This document shows positions 15,181 through 24,250 of a stretch of DNA of 64,000 bases, in pieces; position 1 is the stretch's first letter; every line of letters begins with the position of its first letter. The notes under the pieces are model-generated. The model was not told where the DNA came from. It was given only the letters and a program-made list of their open reading frames with translations, and did no database searches. The position numbers were made by a program, and so were the translations under genes. The stretch is from an uncultured Aquimarina sp. (GTDB lineage: Bacteria; Bacteroidota; Bacteroidia; Flavobacteriales; Flavobacteriaceae), in assembly GCF_947492405.1 (NCBI RefSeq), contig NZ_CANLMP010000001.1, positions 1,302,001 through 1,366,000 on the forward strand, written 5' to 3'.

Positions 15181-16749
15181 TTAAGATATTAACGGTAATT
15201 TAGTTATAAATGTGGAGCCTTTTCCCCGTTCACTCTCCACCCATATTTGACCATGATGGTCGTCTATAATTCTTTTTACATATGTCAATCCTAATCCATG
15301 ACCTTTTACATTATGTAAATCTCCGGTATGTTCTCTAAAGAACTTCTCGAAAATCTTTTTCTGAGCAACTTTACTCATTCCAACTCCTTGATCACGTATT
15401 TTTAAGACAATACTATTTTTTACATTTTCTGTATATATATCAATCTTAGGTGCACCTTCCGAATATTTTATTGCATTGTCTAATACATTAACTATTACAT
15501 TAGTCATATGACTATCATTAGCCAATATACTAGATTTAAGTGCTCCTAAATGTGTCTTTATATAGCCTTTTCTATCTTCTACAATTAGAGAAACATGCGT
15601 CATTGCATCTTCTATTATGTCATGCAATTCTAAACGTTCCTTTTTAATATTTAACTCATTTTTTTCGAGTTGAGATATCCTTAATACATTTTCTACCTGC
15701 GTAAGCATTCTTTTATTCTCTTCACGAATCATGGTCATATAACGATTCACTTTTTCTTGATCATCAGCTATTTTAGGATTTTTAACAGCATCTAATGCAA
15801 GGTTAATTGTCGCAATTGGCGTCTTAAGCTCATGAGTCATATTATTAATGAAATCCGTCTTTATTTGCGATATCTGTCTTTGCTGTAACAATTGAGATAA
15901 AGCACTTGAATATGCTACTACTATAACCAACGTAAAAATTATTGACAAAATTGCCATTCCTTTTATAGTCGATAAAATATACCTATTCTTACCTGTAAAG
16001 TTTACATATAACTGATACATGCTCGAACCATCTTCATTATTCACAAAAAGAGGTACGGCAAAAGTATTACCATCACTTTCATTTGCACTAAAATCATCAG
16101 AACGTACTCGAGTTGCCAAAGCATTACTGTATATAGCATACTCGAAATCAACTTTCATATCTCGCTCAGCCAATTCTTTCTTTAATAATTTCTCAACCTC
16201 TTCTTTTTTTACCCTACGATGAATAGGAATAAAATTTGCAAGTTGATCAATAACAATTTCATAATCTCTTCTATGCAAATCTGTAAGAGCACTCAATCTG
16301 TCTAGTTTTGATTTAGATCTTTGTCTTGTTTGATAACTCTGCTCTTCATCTTCTACTAATTCTGCATTTCTATTTAATATATCCTTTAATCTTACAGTAT
16401 CGATATTAAAGTCTATAAAAGAAGAAAATAATTTAGAATCTTCTTCTAGAACGCCATCTCCAAAAGCAAATGATCCTTTATCAAAACCTATGTCTAAGAG
16501 CTGTTGTATTGTTTTATTATCAGGTTCCTTAATACTATCTAATATCTCCTGTAATGGATAATACATTTCTTCAAATTCCCTGTACTCGATCTTATTAGAG
16601 ACAGAAATCAATATTTGCTTTGCATTAAAAGAAAACTGTTCCCTGTTATTCTCTACTGTATTTTGAATCCAATATCCCTGAACAAAAATAATACCGATTA
16701 ATGATAAACTCATCAGAAGGATCAGCAATGCGAATAACCTTTTATTCAT
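15181..16749 (-). CDS. Sensor histidine kinase
   Basis: 522 residues. TM1 at about 4-24 and TM2 at about 263-283 bracket a periplasmic region of about 235 residues, rich in charged helices and without a recognised sensor domain. The cytoplasmic part has the H-box THELKTPIATINLAL with His306, then N-box NVIVNVLDNAIKYSE, G1 LKIRDQGVGM and G2 GLGLTYVKRI of the HATPase domain. It phosphorylates the response regulator encoded 3 bp downstream. A -7 box (TACTTTTG) ends 4 nt before the ATG, so the mRNA may be leaderless. Confidence 0.93.
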   Translation of the reverse strand: MNKRLFALLILLMSLSLIGIIFVQGYWIQNTVENNREQFSFNAKQILISVSNKIEYREFEEMYYPLQEILDSIKEPDNKTIQQLLDIGFDKGSFAFGDGVLEEDSKLFSSFIDFNIDTVRLKDILNRNAELVEDEEQSYQTRQRSKSKLDRLSALTDLHRRDYEIVIDQLANFIPIHRRVKKEEVEKLLKKELAERDMKVDFEYAIYSNALATRVRSDDFSANESDGNTFAVPLFVNNEDGSSMYQLYVNFTGKNRYILSTIKGMAILSIIFTLVIVVAYSSALSQLLQQRQISQIKTDFINNMTHELKTPIATINLALDAVKNPKIADDQEKVNRYMTMIREENKRMLTQVENVLRISQLEKNELNIKKERLELHDIIEDAMTHVSLIVEDRKGYIKTHLGALKSSILANDSHMTNVIVNVLDNAIKYSEGAPKIDIYTENVKNSIVLKIRDQGVGMSKVAQKKIFEKFFREHTGDLHNVKGHGLGLTYVKRIIDDHHGQIWVESERGKGSTFITKLPLIS

Positions 16750-16753
16750 AGGT

Positions 16754-16761
16754 CAAAAGTA
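16754..16761 (-). promoter_or_regulatory. -7 promoter box (TACTTTTG) of the two-component operon
   Basis: Exact TAnnTTTG on the minus strand, 4 nt before the kinase ATG (16749). Confidence 0.6.
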
Positions 16762-16766
16762 AGACT

Positions 16767-16804
16767 TTAACATTTAGCTACTTTAGGGTTTAACCAAATG
16801 TTAA
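16767..16804. promoter_or_regulatory. Inverted repeat over the kinase promoter, possible operator
   Basis: Arms TTAACATTT (16767-16775) and AAATGTTAA (16796-16804) are a perfect 9-bp inverted repeat with a 20-nt spacer. The spacer itself ends in the palindrome GGTTTAACC (16787-16795). It covers the expected -33 region of the promoter at 16754-16761. A role as a regulator binding site is an inference. Confidence 0.35.
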
Positions 16805-16833
16805 CAAAATGAAAGATTGAAAAAATAACGCAA

Positions 16834-17412
16834 TTAAAGGGTGAGTTTATTGTGGATTTTTTTAATTTGAAGCCAAGTTTCTTCTAAATTCGTATTAATA
16901 ATAACAAAATCTGCTAATGGGATTTTCTCAGAGTCTTCCCATTGATTCTTCAATCTAGCAAGAACCTGCGATCTTGTAGTATTATCTCTTTTTAAAACTC
17001 TTTTAATTCGGGTTTCTTTTGGAGCAGTTACCAGAATTGTATGGTCACACCTTTTGTAACCACCATTTTCGAACAATATGGCTGCTTCTTTTATAACATA
17101 CTCAAACTTTTGTTCATTCTTCCATTTAGTAAAATGAGTAGCCACTTTTGGATGTACTATAGCATTAAGTTTTTCTAGAAGTTCTTTATTATTAAAAACT
17201 TTGTCTGCAATAAAGGAACGATTTAATCCTTGTTCCGTATACGAATTCACACCTAACAGAGCTACAATCTGCTTCTTTACACTAATATCTTCATTCATCA
17301 ATTTTTTAGCTTCGTCATCTGCGATATAAATAGGTACTCCAAGTTTTGCAAACATCTCTGCAACAGTTGATTTCCCGCTTCCTATTCCTCCTGTCAGTCC
17401 AATTACCTTCAC
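16834..17412 (-). CDS. coaE: Dephospho-CoA kinase
   Basis: CoaE performs the last step of coenzyme A synthesis, phosphorylating the 3'-OH of dephospho-CoA. The 192-residue protein opens with MKVIGLTGGIGSGKSTVAEMF (P-loop 8-16), then VPIYIADDEAKKLM, AIVHPKVATHF and the lid-like EAAILFENGGYKRCD. These are standard family elements. It starts 2 bp after the YbbR-like gene and is the third gene of a glycosyltransferase-YbbR-coaE operon. Another coenzyme A gene, coaBC, lies 6 kb away in the same direction. Confidence 0.95.
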   Translation of the reverse strand: MKVIGLTGGIGSGKSTVAEMFAKLGVPIYIADDEAKKLMNEDISVKKQIVALLGVNSYTEQGLNRSFIADKVFNNKELLEKLNAIVHPKVATHFTKWKNEQKFEYVIKEAAILFENGGYKRCDHTILVTAPKETRIKRVLKRDNTTRSQVLARLKNQWEDSEKIPLADFVIINTNLEETWLQIKKIHNKLTL

Positions 17413-17414
17413 GC

Positions 17415-18380
17415 TTAGTTTAGAATTATAAATTGTACTTGTTTATCTTGTAAGCGCACATCGTGAATTGCCGTAGGCATATCTATTAATTCCAAAATTA
17501 AGAAAGAACTATCTTCTGCCACCTTATTGTAGTCGGCTATCACCTTAAAATCCCTTTGATTGATTTCATTATACTTATCAAGTCCTACTCTATAGACTAC
17601 TTTTACTTCTTTAGGAAAAATCTTAATCTCCCTAGTATCAGGAACATTTATTAATGTTATCGGGATTTCCTGACTTCCTTCAGTAAATTTACTAACTACA
17701 ATGTTTGCTTCTACTTCTTTTGGAACTACTTGAATTCTTGGTGGTAAACTATCTATCTTAATTGACAATATTTTGTTATAATCTGTATTTACCGCATCAA
17801 GCTTAAGGTTTTCGGTCGTTACTTGATGTATTGTGTCTATGATTCTCTTAGGACCACTAATTGTAATTGAATCCGGAGAAAGAACAACTCCCTCATCACT
17901 GCCATATCCGGGAGCATATTCAATTTCTTTTGTTAATTGTATCGGAATTTTCTTCTTTAAATTAATATCTAATATTACTTTTAAAGTATCTTTTTGGACA
18001 GAAAGCACTCTGCCATTAAAATTTAATTTATTTTTTAGAGATTGGTTTGCTTCGCCTAAATAAAAATAATAATCATTTTCTTTAATCTCTATAGCATTTG
18101 TAATATCAAATTTCAATAAAGGTTTACTCCAAGTATAGTTTATCAATCTAAAACCATTACCATTAAGTGTTAGTTTTAGGTCTTGATCACTATTCTCGTC
18201 TAAAATTCTATCTTCTGGTAAATTGATATATTGAACATCAAACGCTACTTCTTGCGTATAATTTTTAGAAAACTGTATAAAAAGCCATAAAATAGAGGTA
18301 AATGCCAAAAAAAACAGAAACGTTTTGACGTTATTTCTTTTTAAAGAGAATCTACTTAATTTAGTTTTAGACATAGGCAT
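17415..18380 (-). CDS. YbbR-like domain protein
   Basis: 321 residues with one N-terminal transmembrane helix (about 22-38, FLFFLAFTSILWLFIQF), so it is anchored in the inner membrane with the rest outside. The remainder shows repeated YbbR-type units, e.g. ITISGPKRIIDTIHQVTTENLKLDAVN, where a VxxSGP strand is diagnostic. In Firmicutes such proteins (CdaR) regulate diadenylate cyclase; no cyclase gene is present here, so that role is not supported by context. The ATG overlaps the glycosyltransferase stop by one base (TAATG). ATG 18374 is an alternative start. Confidence 0.82.
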   Translation of the reverse strand: MPMSKTKLSRFSLKRNNVKTFLFFLAFTSILWLFIQFSKNYTQEVAFDVQYINLPEDRILDENSDQDLKLTLNGNGFRLINYTWSKPLLKFDITNAIEIKENDYYFYLGEANQSLKNKLNFNGRVLSVQKDTLKVILDINLKKKIPIQLTKEIEYAPGYGSDEGVVLSPDSITISGPKRIIDTIHQVTTENLKLDAVNTDYNKILSIKIDSLPPRIQVVPKEVEANIVVSKFTEGSQEIPITLINVPDTREIKIFPKEVKVVYRVGLDKYNEINQRDFKVIADYNKVAEDSSFLILELIDMPTAIHDVRLQDKQVQFIILN

Positions 18381-19384
18381 TACTTTGAAAAAAACAATTT
18401 CTTAAATTGTTGTTCAGGAACTTTTTTCAATAGATGAATATAATAATAAGATTTTAGGAATCCTTTACCGTATCCATAAAATTGCACAAACACTGCAATA
18501 ACAGATTGAACACCAATACTAAAACTATTATAGTTTATTGATGCGCTTATGAAAACAACAATAAAATACAACATCCATAATGCTATAAAATACCAATAAC
18601 CTATAAAAAAGGTAATCAAAGAAAATAGTGTATACACTATAAACAGCGTTGGAAACCAATATGTAATTTTTGATGTCTCTGGATGCCATAAATTAAGAAT
18701 TGGTCGTACCAATCCAAATTTATTAACCTGTATATAAAATTTATCCCAAGAAATTCTTCGTTTATGAAAAACTTTAGCATTTGGTATCAACGCGGTTTTA
18801 TAACCAAGTTTCCAAAGTCTTATCGTAAGATCGGGATCTTCTCCAGGATGAATATTCCCAAAACCCTCAGAAGCTTCAAAAGCTTCTTTAGATATACCCA
18901 TATTAAAACTTCGAGGTTGAAACTTACCTAATGTATTCTTTCTCCCTCTAATACCTCCTGTGGTAAGATATGAGGTCATACTAAAACTTATAGCCTTTTG
19001 CAAATCAGAAAAATCCTTGTGTGCATCATCTGGGCCTCCAAAACAATGAACAAAATTTATTGACAAAAAATCTTCTACTTTATTTAGATAATCAGAAGGT
19101 AATAACACATCACTATCCAGAATCAAAAAGTAATTCCCTTTTGCCTTGTCCATTCCATAATTACGAGAATCTCCAGGACCTGTATTTGGTTTTTTATAAT
19201 AACTGATATGTAGCTTATCATCATATTTCTTAATAACATCTTCTGCCGTTTCGGATGAACCATCCTCTATAATTACTATCTCATATGATTTTTCATAATC
19301 CAGCAAGATCATGCTATTTAACAGCTCCTCTATTTCGTTAGGTCTGTTAAACACAGGAATGACAAAAGAAAAAGAAACATTCAT
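18380..19384 (-). CDS. Membrane-anchored family 2 glycosyltransferase
   Basis: 334 residues. The N-terminal GT-A domain has FVIPVFNRPNEIEELLNSM, VIIEDGSSE, NTGPGDSRNYGMDKAKGNYFLILDSDVLLP (a D-x-D site near residues 94-96) and GEDPDLTIRLWKLGYKT for acceptor/catalytic base. Residues about 240-310 contain two to three transmembrane helices, so it works at the inner membrane, probably adding a sugar to a lipid or polysaccharide precursor. The substrate is unknown. It leads a three-gene operon with YbbR and coaE, and its -7 box ends 4 nt before the ATG. Confidence 0.87.
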   Translation of the reverse strand: MNVSFSFVIPVFNRPNEIEELLNSMILLDYEKSYEIVIIEDGSSETAEDVIKKYDDKLHISYYKKPNTGPGDSRNYGMDKAKGNYFLILDSDVLLPSDYLNKVEDFLSINFVHCFGGPDDAHKDFSDLQKAISFSMTSYLTTGGIRGRKNTLGKFQPRSFNMGISKEAFEASEGFGNIHPGEDPDLTIRLWKLGYKTALIPNAKVFHKRRISWDKFYIQVNKFGLVRPILNLWHPETSKITYWFPTLFIVYTLFSLITFFIGYWYFIALWMLYFIVVFISASINYNSFSIGVQSVIAVFVQFYGYGKGFLKSYYYIHLLKKVPEQQFKKLFFSK

Positions 19385-19388
19385 AAGA

Positions 19389-19396
19389 CAAAGGTA
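19389..19396 (-). promoter_or_regulatory. -7 promoter box (TACCTTTG) of glycosyltransferase operon
   Basis: Exact TAnnTTTG on the minus strand, 4 nt upstream of ATG 19384. Confidence 0.6.
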
Positions 19397-19461
19397 AATA
19401 ATCGAAAGAATCTTAACATAGTATGATACTATGGTTTTAGTAAGTTATAAAGAATCGTTTA

Positions 19462-19500
19462 TAAAATTAAAAAGCTCAACCCTGATCGAATTGAGCTTTT
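19462..19500 (-). terminator. Intrinsic terminator of fabI
   Basis: On the minus strand the arms 19500-19491 (AAAAGCTCAA) and 19479-19470 (TTGAGCTTTT) form a perfect 10-bp stem with an 11-nt loop, followed by TTAATTTT. It begins 26 bp after the fabI stop. Confidence 0.85.
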
Positions 19501-19525
19501 TATAAGATATATTTTCTGTACACTA

Positions 19526-20344
19526 TTATTCTTCGTCTACAAACTTTTCCATAACCATCTGACTAACTCCCATATTAGAGAATCCTCCGTCATGATATAG
19601 ATTTTGTAGTGTTACTTTTTTCGTTAGATCCGAAAACAATGTGATTGTATAATCCGCACAATCATCCGCCGAAGCATTACCTAATGGAGACATTTTATCA
19701 GCATATTCGATAAATCCATCAAATCCTTTTACTCCTTTTCCTGCTGTTGTGGCAGTTGGAGATTGAGAAATGGTATTAACTCTTACTTTTTTATCACGAC
19801 CGAAGAAGTAACCAAAACTACGAGCTATAGATTCGAGATATGCTTTATTATCTGCCATATCATTATAATCAGGAAATACTCGCTGAGCGGCCATATAGGT
19901 AAGAGCAACTATACTCCCCCACTCATTCATTGCTTCTTTTTTAAACAAGGTCTGCATTGTTTTATGAAAAGAAAGTGCAGAAACATCCCATCCTTTTTCA
20001 CTCCAATCATAATTTAAGTCCGTGTAATGACGACCTTTTCTTACATTTACAGACATTCCAATAGAATGGAGAACAAAATCAAGCTTTCCGCCCAATATCT
20101 CAACTGATTTTTCAACAAGATTTTCAAGATCTTCTAAAGAAGTCGCATCTGCTGGTATTATTTGAGAATTTGTTTTTTCTGCCAGTTCCTTAATAGTTCC
20201 CATACGCATTGCAACAGGAGCATTCGTAAGGACAAAAGTACCGCCTTCCTCAAAAACACGCTCTGCCGTTTTCCAGGCTATTGAACTTTCATCCAATGCA
20301 CCGAAAATTATACCTCTTTTACCTTTTAATAAATTATATGACAT
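19526..20344 (-). CDS. fabI: Enoyl-[acyl-carrier-protein] reductase (NADH)
   Basis: FabI reduces the trans-2 double bond in the last step of each fatty-acid elongation cycle. The 272-residue SDR protein shows GKRGIIFGALDESSIAW at the N-terminus (the FabI-type cofactor motif), LHSIGMS, and the catalytic set Tyr150, Tyr160 and Lys167 with the FabI spacing Y-x9-Y-x6-K. The end part, SPTATTAGKGVKGFDGFIEYADKMSPLG, is the substrate loop region. It is monocistronic, with its own terminator, and has a near-consensus box TATCTTTA at 20385-20378 on the minus strand. Confidence 0.93.
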   Translation of the reverse strand: MSYNLLKGKRGIIFGALDESSIAWKTAERVFEEGGTFVLTNAPVAMRMGTIKELAEKTNSQIIPADATSLEDLENLVEKSVEILGGKLDFVLHSIGMSVNVRKGRHYTDLNYDWSEKGWDVSALSFHKTMQTLFKKEAMNEWGSIVALTYMAAQRVFPDYNDMADNKAYLESIARSFGYFFGRDKKVRVNTISQSPTATTAGKGVKGFDGFIEYADKMSPLGNASADDCADYTITLFSDLTKKVTLQNLYHDGGFSNMGVSQMVMEKFVDEE

Positions 20345-20415
20345 TTAATCGTAAATTATAAATGATTTTATGATTGGTAAAGATACTAAAACGACCTAAA
20401 TCCACACTAAGAACT

Positions 20416-22077
20416 TTAGCTTTGATAATGCAATAGTGATTTTGCATGAGTTAAGGCAGAATCAGAAATATTCTTACCTCCTATCATTTCTGCAATCTCT
20501 TTAATTCTTTCTTCCTCGTCTAACAACTTCAATCTGGTAACTGTAGTGTCGTTTACATCTTCTTTAAAAACTTTGTACTGACTCTGCCCATTAGCTGCAA
20601 TTTGGGGTAAATGAGTGATACTAAAAACCTGTAAGTTTTTACTCATATTCATCATCAAGTCTGCCATCTTATGTGCTACCTCACCAGAAACTCCGGTATC
20701 TATTTCGTCAAAAATAATAGTTGGTAATTGTGTATACCTGGAGAGTATTGTCTTTATACCGATCATAATTCTAGAAAGCTCTCCACCAGATGCAACTTTC
20801 TTTAATTCTCCAAAAGTCCCTCCTTTATTTGCTGAAAACAAAAATTCTAACACCTCTTTTCCATTAGAAAAATACTTTTCTTGTAAGGTTAATGAGCTTT
20901 TAAAACTAGCATTAACCATACCCAATGCTTTTAGGATATTTTCTAATTCTGACACTAATTTAGGCAATGCTTTTGTCCTTTTCTTATGAATTTTAATAGC
21001 AACTTGATCTAATTGAACTTTTGTAGTCTCTATCTCTTTTCTTACACTTTCAATATCTCCATTCAAGGACTCTGTTTTTGAAACTTTTTCCTGAAGCCCT
21101 TCTTTAATTTTTATAAGCTCTTCTACAGACGACACAGTATGTTTAGTCTGAAGATTATGTATCATCTGTAATCTTTGACCAACTTCTTCTAATTGCTCAG
21201 GATCTGCTTCTAATCGTTCTAACTCATTCTGTAATGAATCATTTACATCTTCTAACTCGATGTATACACTCTGGATTCTATCAGACAGTTCTTTTAACGT
21301 TCCGGAATATGGAGCTACTTTAGAGATATTAGTCTTTATGGTATTCAAAAGATCAGAAACTCCAACTTCTTCAGAAGAAATTAAAGAAACAGAACCTGAT
21401 AATCGTTCCTGTATTTCTTCAATATTAATAAGCGTTTCGTAACGTTCTTCTAGCTCAGATAATTCTCCTGGTTTAAGCTTTGCTTCTTCCAGTTCATTCA
21501 GTAGAAAAGAATTATAATCATGTTCTTTAGTCAATTCTTGCTGACTATCTAATAAGGCTTTTTCTTCTTTTTCCTTTTCCTTCAACAAAGACAATCCTCG
21601 TTTATAAGATTGTAGCTCTCTATTAGATTCTGATAACGCATCTAATACATCGAATTGAAAATCATTTGTAGTCACTTCTAATGTTTGATGCTGACTATGA
21701 ATATCAATTAAACGAAGACCTAACTTATTAAGGGAATGTAGTGTAACAGGCGTATCATTAATGAATGCTCTAGATTTTCCGGAAGGTAAGATTTCTCTTC
21801 TAATGATCGTTTCTATCTCATAATCTAAATCCTCTTCTTCGAAAAGTGGTTCCAGGTCATACTTTTCTATATCAAAAACCCCCTCGATACTACATTTTAC
21901 GGAGTTATCTTTTACACTACTGAGGTCGGCTCTTTTACCTAGCAAAAGACCCAAAGCACCTAATAGCAGAGACTTACCTGCTCCTGTTTCTCCAGTAATT
22001 GTGATCAAACCAGTATCAAAAGAAACTTGTAGTTGTTCAATTAAGGCGAAGTTTTTTATCGAAAGACTTCTAAGCAA
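20416..22077 (-). CDS. recN: DNA repair protein RecN
   Basis: RecN is an SMC-like ATPase that acts early in double-strand break repair. In the 553-residue protein I see the Walker A GETGAGKSLLLGALGLLLG (29-47), a long coiled-coil middle (about 150-370), and the C-terminal half with VASGGELSRIMIGIKTIL (signature) and IIFDEIDTGVSGEVAHKM (Walker B), then VFSITHLPQIAA. The start must be TTG 22077, because the normal N-terminus MLRSLSIKNFALIE begins there and no ATG is near. It follows the DUF4835 gene by 76 bp and may belong to the bamD operon. Confidence 0.95.
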   Translation of the reverse strand: MLRSLSIKNFALIEQLQVSFDTGLITITGETGAGKSLLLGALGLLLGKRADLSSVKDNSVKCSIEGVFDIEKYDLEPLFEEEDLDYEIETIIRREILPSGKSRAFINDTPVTLHSLNKLGLRLIDIHSQHQTLEVTTNDFQFDVLDALSESNRELQSYKRGLSLLKEKEKEEKALLDSQQELTKEHDYNSFLLNELEEAKLKPGELSELEERYETLINIEEIQERLSGSVSLISSEEVGVSDLLNTIKTNISKVAPYSGTLKELSDRIQSVYIELEDVNDSLQNELERLEADPEQLEEVGQRLQMIHNLQTKHTVSSVEELIKIKEGLQEKVSKTESLNGDIESVRKEIETTKVQLDQVAIKIHKKRTKALPKLVSELENILKALGMVNASFKSSLTLQEKYFSNGKEVLEFLFSANKGGTFGELKKVASGGELSRIMIGIKTILSRYTQLPTIIFDEIDTGVSGEVAHKMADLMMNMSKNLQVFSITHLPQIAANGQSQYKVFKEDVNDTTVTRLKLLDEEERIKEIAEMIGGKNISDSALTHAKSLLHYQS

Positions 22078-22153
22078 AAGATACTAATATTTTGTTGTTA
22101 TTAAAGGAAGTAAATATACTATAGTTTTTAAAAAGATTACGAAAAAGAAAATC

Positions 22154-23041
22154 TTAAAACTTTATCTCAGACCAGTTACTTGTATAAGTTGGAGCTATCC
22201 TTCCGAGTATTGCCATTGTTTCGGCAATATTAAGCGAAGGTCCTCCTGAAAGAATTCCAGATACTTCATCTGCTTTAGCATCAAAAAACACTCTCATTAT
22301 ATAGGAATTAGGTCTGGTCCTATGCATACTTTCTAATGTTTTCATCGATTCTAGAATAACTTCTTTTCCTTTCTTTAAATCGTTATTCATAATATCAAGA
22401 CCTTCTCTATGATACGTATACAATGCTGATCTATATCCATCAAAAGTACCTGATAATAAATCGTCATTAAGTCTGAATCTTGATTGTGCTCCATCTTGTC
22501 CGTTCCACCCTAATGTATTACTTCCTTGGGCATTATTTACTATACCTTTAGCTTCTTGATAATAATTAGTTCCTGAATTCAATTCAAAAGTATCTGCATC
22601 TACTCCTAAAATAGTATACAGGTAAAAAGCAACTACAGAAATAAGATTAGATTCATAACTATTAGGATTAAAATTCAAAGGTTGAAATTCCAGATAATTA
22701 AAATTAAACTGTTTATCGTTAATATTTAAAATTGTCGTTTTATAACCAGCACCATACACAGGTCTTGATGCTTGCACCTGCAACGTAGCAGAGAAACTAT
22801 CATTCGTATTACCAAGAATATTAATAAAAAAACTACAGTCTATTCTTTCTTCTGTACGGTACTCTAATTCAGTCCACTTAGTATTATTAATAAACTCTGT
22901 TACGGATCTTTCTAAAGTTTTAAAAACTTGAAGATTAGGATTTCCTGTTTGCTCTGCATTTACTACTACAGTAGCATTAAATTCTTGGGCACTCAGTCCA
23001 ATACAACATAAAATTGTAACAAAAAGAATAAGTTTATGCAT
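22154..23041 (-). CDS. DUF4835 family exported protein
   Basis: 295 residues starting MHKLILFVTILCCIGLSAQ, a signal peptide. The mature start EFNATVVVNAEQTGNPNLQVFKTLERSVTEFINNTKW and the later NFNYLEFQPLNFNPNSYESNLISVVAFYLYTILGVDADTF are characteristic of Bacteroidota DUF4835 proteins. In this phylum the gene usually sits in the bamD-rpoZ-coaBC cluster, as here. The function is unknown; its conserved location and export suggest an envelope role. I use ATG 23041, which overlaps coaBC by 8 bp; longer in-frame starts within coaBC would hide the signal peptide. Confidence 0.87.
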   Translation of the reverse strand: MHKLILFVTILCCIGLSAQEFNATVVVNAEQTGNPNLQVFKTLERSVTEFINNTKWTELEYRTEERIDCSFFINILGNTNDSFSATLQVQASRPVYGAGYKTTILNINDKQFNFNYLEFQPLNFNPNSYESNLISVVAFYLYTILGVDADTFELNSGTNYYQEAKGIVNNAQGSNTLGWNGQDGAQSRFRLNDDLLSGTFDGYRSALYTYHREGLDIMNNDLKKGKEVILESMKTLESMHRTRPNSYIMRVFFDAKADEVSGILSGGPSLNIAETMAILGRIAPTYTSNWSEIKF

Positions 23042-24248
23042 TACGTAGTTCATTAATTTCATTAAAAATATCCAGCGCAACCTCTGTCTTGGTTTTTAGT
23101 TCAAACGCTTTAATTTCTAATTTATGATTAATCAGTGTTACTTTATTAGTTTGTCCTTTAAAACCTGCTCCCTTATCATTAAGAGAATTAAGAACAATGA
23201 GGTCTAAATTCTTCTTTTTTAATTTATTTTTTGCGTTTTCTTCTTCATTCTCCGTTTCTAAAGCAAATCCAACTAAAAACTGATCTTTTTTCACAGACCC
23301 CATCCATTTAAGAATATCTGTAGTACGCTCTAGTTCTATAGAAAAATCAGTGCCAGATTTTTTTATTTTCTGATTCGATACAACTTTAGGTCTATAATCA
23401 GCAACTGCAGCTGACGCTATTGCAATATCGCAATTATCAAATTCTTTTGTAACAGCTTCATACATAGATGCCGCACTGACGACAGGTACAACTGTAATAA
23501 AATCATGCGTTACTTTTAATGAAGATGGTCCTAAAACCAATGTTACTTGTGCTCCTAGATTAGCTGCAGCTTTAGCCAGCTCTATTCCCATTCTTCCGCT
23601 AGAGTGATTTCCAATAAATCTTACGGGATCAATCGCTTCATAAGTCGGACCTGCAGTTATTAATACCTTTTGTCCTTTTAACGGAAGTTTTCCTAAAATA
23701 TCATCTTCTATAAAACTAACAATCGTAGAAGGTTCAGCCATTCTTCCTTGTCCCACTAACCCACTTGCCAATTCACCAGATTCTGCAGGGATCATTATAT
23801 TTCCGAACTCCTGAAGTTTACTAAAGGTCTCATGAGTAGATGGATGATTATACATATCTAAATCCATTGCAGGAGCAAAATAAACTGGGCATTTAGCAGA
23901 TAAATACGTCGCCAACAACAAGTTATCACTATTTCCTGTTGACATTTTAGATAATGTATTAGCTGTAGCTGGAGCTACTATCATCAAATCTGCCCAAAGA
24001 CCAAGTTCTACATGATTATTCCATTCTGCATTCTCATCTTCTTCATTATAAAATGAAGAATGTACAGGATTCTTAGATAAAGTAGAAAGTGTAAGCGGCG
24101 TTACAAAATCTTTTGCTGCAGGAGTCATTACTACCTTTACTTCTGCGCCAGTTTTAATAAAAAGACGTACTAAGGCAGCTGTTTTATACGCAGCAATACC
24201 AGCGGTAACACCTATTAAAATCTTTTTACCGCCTAATATCGATGACAT
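23034..24248 (-). CDS. coaBC: Bifunctional phosphopantothenoylcysteine decarboxylase / phosphopantothenate-cysteine ligase
   Basis: 404 residues covering two steps of coenzyme A synthesis. The N-terminal flavin-dependent CoaC part has GVTAGIAAYKTAALVR, the conserved His79 in NNHVELGLWAD, and VAPATANTLSKM. The CoaB part has ITAGPTYEAIDPVRFIGNHSSGRMG, SAAVADYRP, QKIKK and VGFALETE. Compared with the E. coli protein, the PxMN motif reads PAMD (Asp129) and the flap ACG reads ASG (Ser162), so two residues considered catalytic in E. coli CoaC are changed. I believe this is shared by relatives, but could not check. It overlaps DUF4835 by 8 bp and follows rpoZ by 2 bp. Confidence 0.93.
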   Translation of the reverse strand: MSSILGGKKILIGVTAGIAAYKTAALVRLFIKTGAEVKVVMTPAAKDFVTPLTLSTLSKNPVHSSFYNEEDENAEWNNHVELGLWADLMIVAPATANTLSKMSTGNSDNLLLATYLSAKCPVYFAPAMDLDMYNHPSTHETFSKLQEFGNIMIPAESGELASGLVGQGRMAEPSTIVSFIEDDILGKLPLKGQKVLITAGPTYEAIDPVRFIGNHSSGRMGIELAKAAANLGAQVTLVLGPSSLKVTHDFITVVPVVSAASMYEAVTKEFDNCDIAIASAAVADYRPKVVSNQKIKKSGTDFSIELERTTDILKWMGSVKKDQFLVGFALETENEEENAKNKLKKKNLDLIVLNSLNDKGAGFKGQTNKVTLINHKLEIKAFELKTKTEVALDIFNEINELRNA

Positions 24249-24250
24249 AC

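Noticed and set aside
17415..18380. YbbR protein as CdaR regulator of c-di-AMP synthesis
   Set aside because: No diadenylate cyclase gene adjoins it; the neighbours are a glycosyltransferase and coaE.
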